From Halisarca cf. caerulea (Eukaryota > Porifera > Demospongiae > Chondrillida > Halisarcidae): a DNA stretch of 64,000 bases. A program made the position numbers and the translations under genes. The stretch's first letter is position 1. Each line of letters begins with the position of its first letter. Under the pieces are notes generated by a model. That model searched no databases. It was not told where the DNA came from and saw nothing but the letters and a program-made list of their open reading frames with translations. The stretch is taken from contig CAUJGJ010000129.1 in NCBI GenBank assembly GCA_963170055.1, positions 695,701-759,700 of the forward strand, given 5' to 3'. Positions 63,197 to 64,000 of this stretch are shown piece after piece.

Positions 63197-64000
63197 CGCA
63201 TGTGGGACATGTCTGCGCTAATTAGGACGTGTGAAAATCTCGGCCTTTTTTACAACCTTCGTTCGCAACTTGTACGAACTTTAGAGCGTCAAACTAGGAC
63301 TTTTCTAGTAGGCAGACATTTAAACGTAACGAAATTGTCGTTTCGAATGTCTCATACGAACGCTAAAGCAGCTAAGACGGTTTTCCTAACAAAATCCTCA
63401 GGGTGCTAAATGTAGGAATGCTTTCTAAGACATTTCCCCGCACAAATCGCTATAGCGAAGTATACTTGCTAACTTTTCCATGTAGGGTATTTCGTCATTT
63501 CTCTTGAAAGCCGAGATTGGTGAAATTGGACCTAAAACGACAAGACTCAAGCGCCTATAACTCAGGACGGGAGCAAAAATTAGAGTACCCAACATCGCAT
63601 GTGGGACATGTCCAGAATTGTTATGATAGTATTCCTCACTTTGCATACCAAGGAATTTGTTAAATTCGGCGCCTATAAATTATTTGTCACGCGTTTATCT
63701 TGTAGTTTAAGTTGTTATTCGGGCGTATACGAGTGCTATGCCAATGTATAGTGACGTTTTCTGTCGTCATCAGAGAATTATCACATGCTGGCATGTGACT
63801 AAACTGAATCATCTTTAAAAGTTCAGTTTTCTTCTGGGTGCTAGATGAGGGAGCACGATTGAAGTGCTTTTGTATTGCCAACCGTAAGTAATTGATATGA
63901 TACAACTTTTCCATGTTGCAAATTTTGATCATTTGTTCCTGTCCTGAGTTATAGGCGCTAGAAGTTTGCTTTTAGAGGCCTGATTTGAGTGATCTCGGCT
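63196..64000. mobile_element. Two more GGACATGTCC-type ends at the right edge
   Basis: CGCATGTGGGACATGTC at 63,197 and CGCATGTGGGACATGTCC at 63,596 are in the same orientation, about 400 bp apart. GCGCCTATAACTCAGGAC near 63,550 recurs inverted near 63,940. The elements run out of the window, so their extents are unknown. Confidence 0.6.

Overview
This is a eukaryotic, animal nuclear window. It has spliced genes with GT-AG introns, no operons, no prokaryotic signals, and a very heavy load of transposable elements and microsatellites. Three host genes are recognisable by protein homology: NUP62 (minus strand), VPS26 (plus strand) and VCPIP1 (plus strand). The mix of compact gene spacing, R2-like, ISL2EU, Harbinger, Tc1/mariner and pogo elements and a BEN-domain gene suggests an early-branching metazoan. 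A sponge is my best guess, but this is an impression and not a proof.

Layout. 1-7,315: a head-to-tail pile of R2-like non-LTR retrotransposon copies on the minus strand, joined through (GA)n microsatellite tracts (CT on the plus strand). Next come a fragment of a LINE endonuclease and a dead Harbinger transposase (to about 8,170). 8,171-12,206: AT-rich DNA with no gene that I can support. 13,607-20,843: NUP62 on the minus strand, five exons resolved, 3' end not resolved. 20,844-21,179: a short shared promoter region. 21,180-23,624: VPS26 in six exons, the first carrying only the start codon. From 23,765: VCPIP1, seven exons resolved to 57,442, with the 3' exons probably beyond the window. Introns 1 (10.8 kb) and 6 (18.7 kb) of VCPIP1 hold most of the transposons. 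57,443-64,000: more nested elements.

Host genes. NUP62 is a central-channel nucleoporin, VPS26 is the arrestin-like retromer subunit, and VCPIP1 is a p97/VCP-associated OTU deubiquitinase. They do not form one pathway. The arrangement is notable only for its tight spacing (337 bp between divergent starts, 140 bp between the VPS26 stop and the VCPIP1 start).

Mobile DNA. Several insertions can be ordered in time because one element splits another at an exact target duplication: a pogo-type MITE at a TA inside family B; an ISL2EU element in the same repeat; a 5-bp-TSD element inside the terminal repeat of a Tc1/mariner MITE; a TTAA element and a Harbinger element inside a Tc1/mariner copy; a pogo element inside a GGACATGTCC-ended element; and a second copy of that family inside yet another inverted-repeat element. 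The most unusual items are the microsatellite-linked R2-like array with apparent template-jump junctions, a NUP62 without visible FG repeats, a broken BEN-domain gene lying between Tc1/mariner arms, a near-perfect long hairpin in a VCPIP1 intron, and an 800-bp element carrying about nine spaced copies of a GTAATTYGAYC-like motif.
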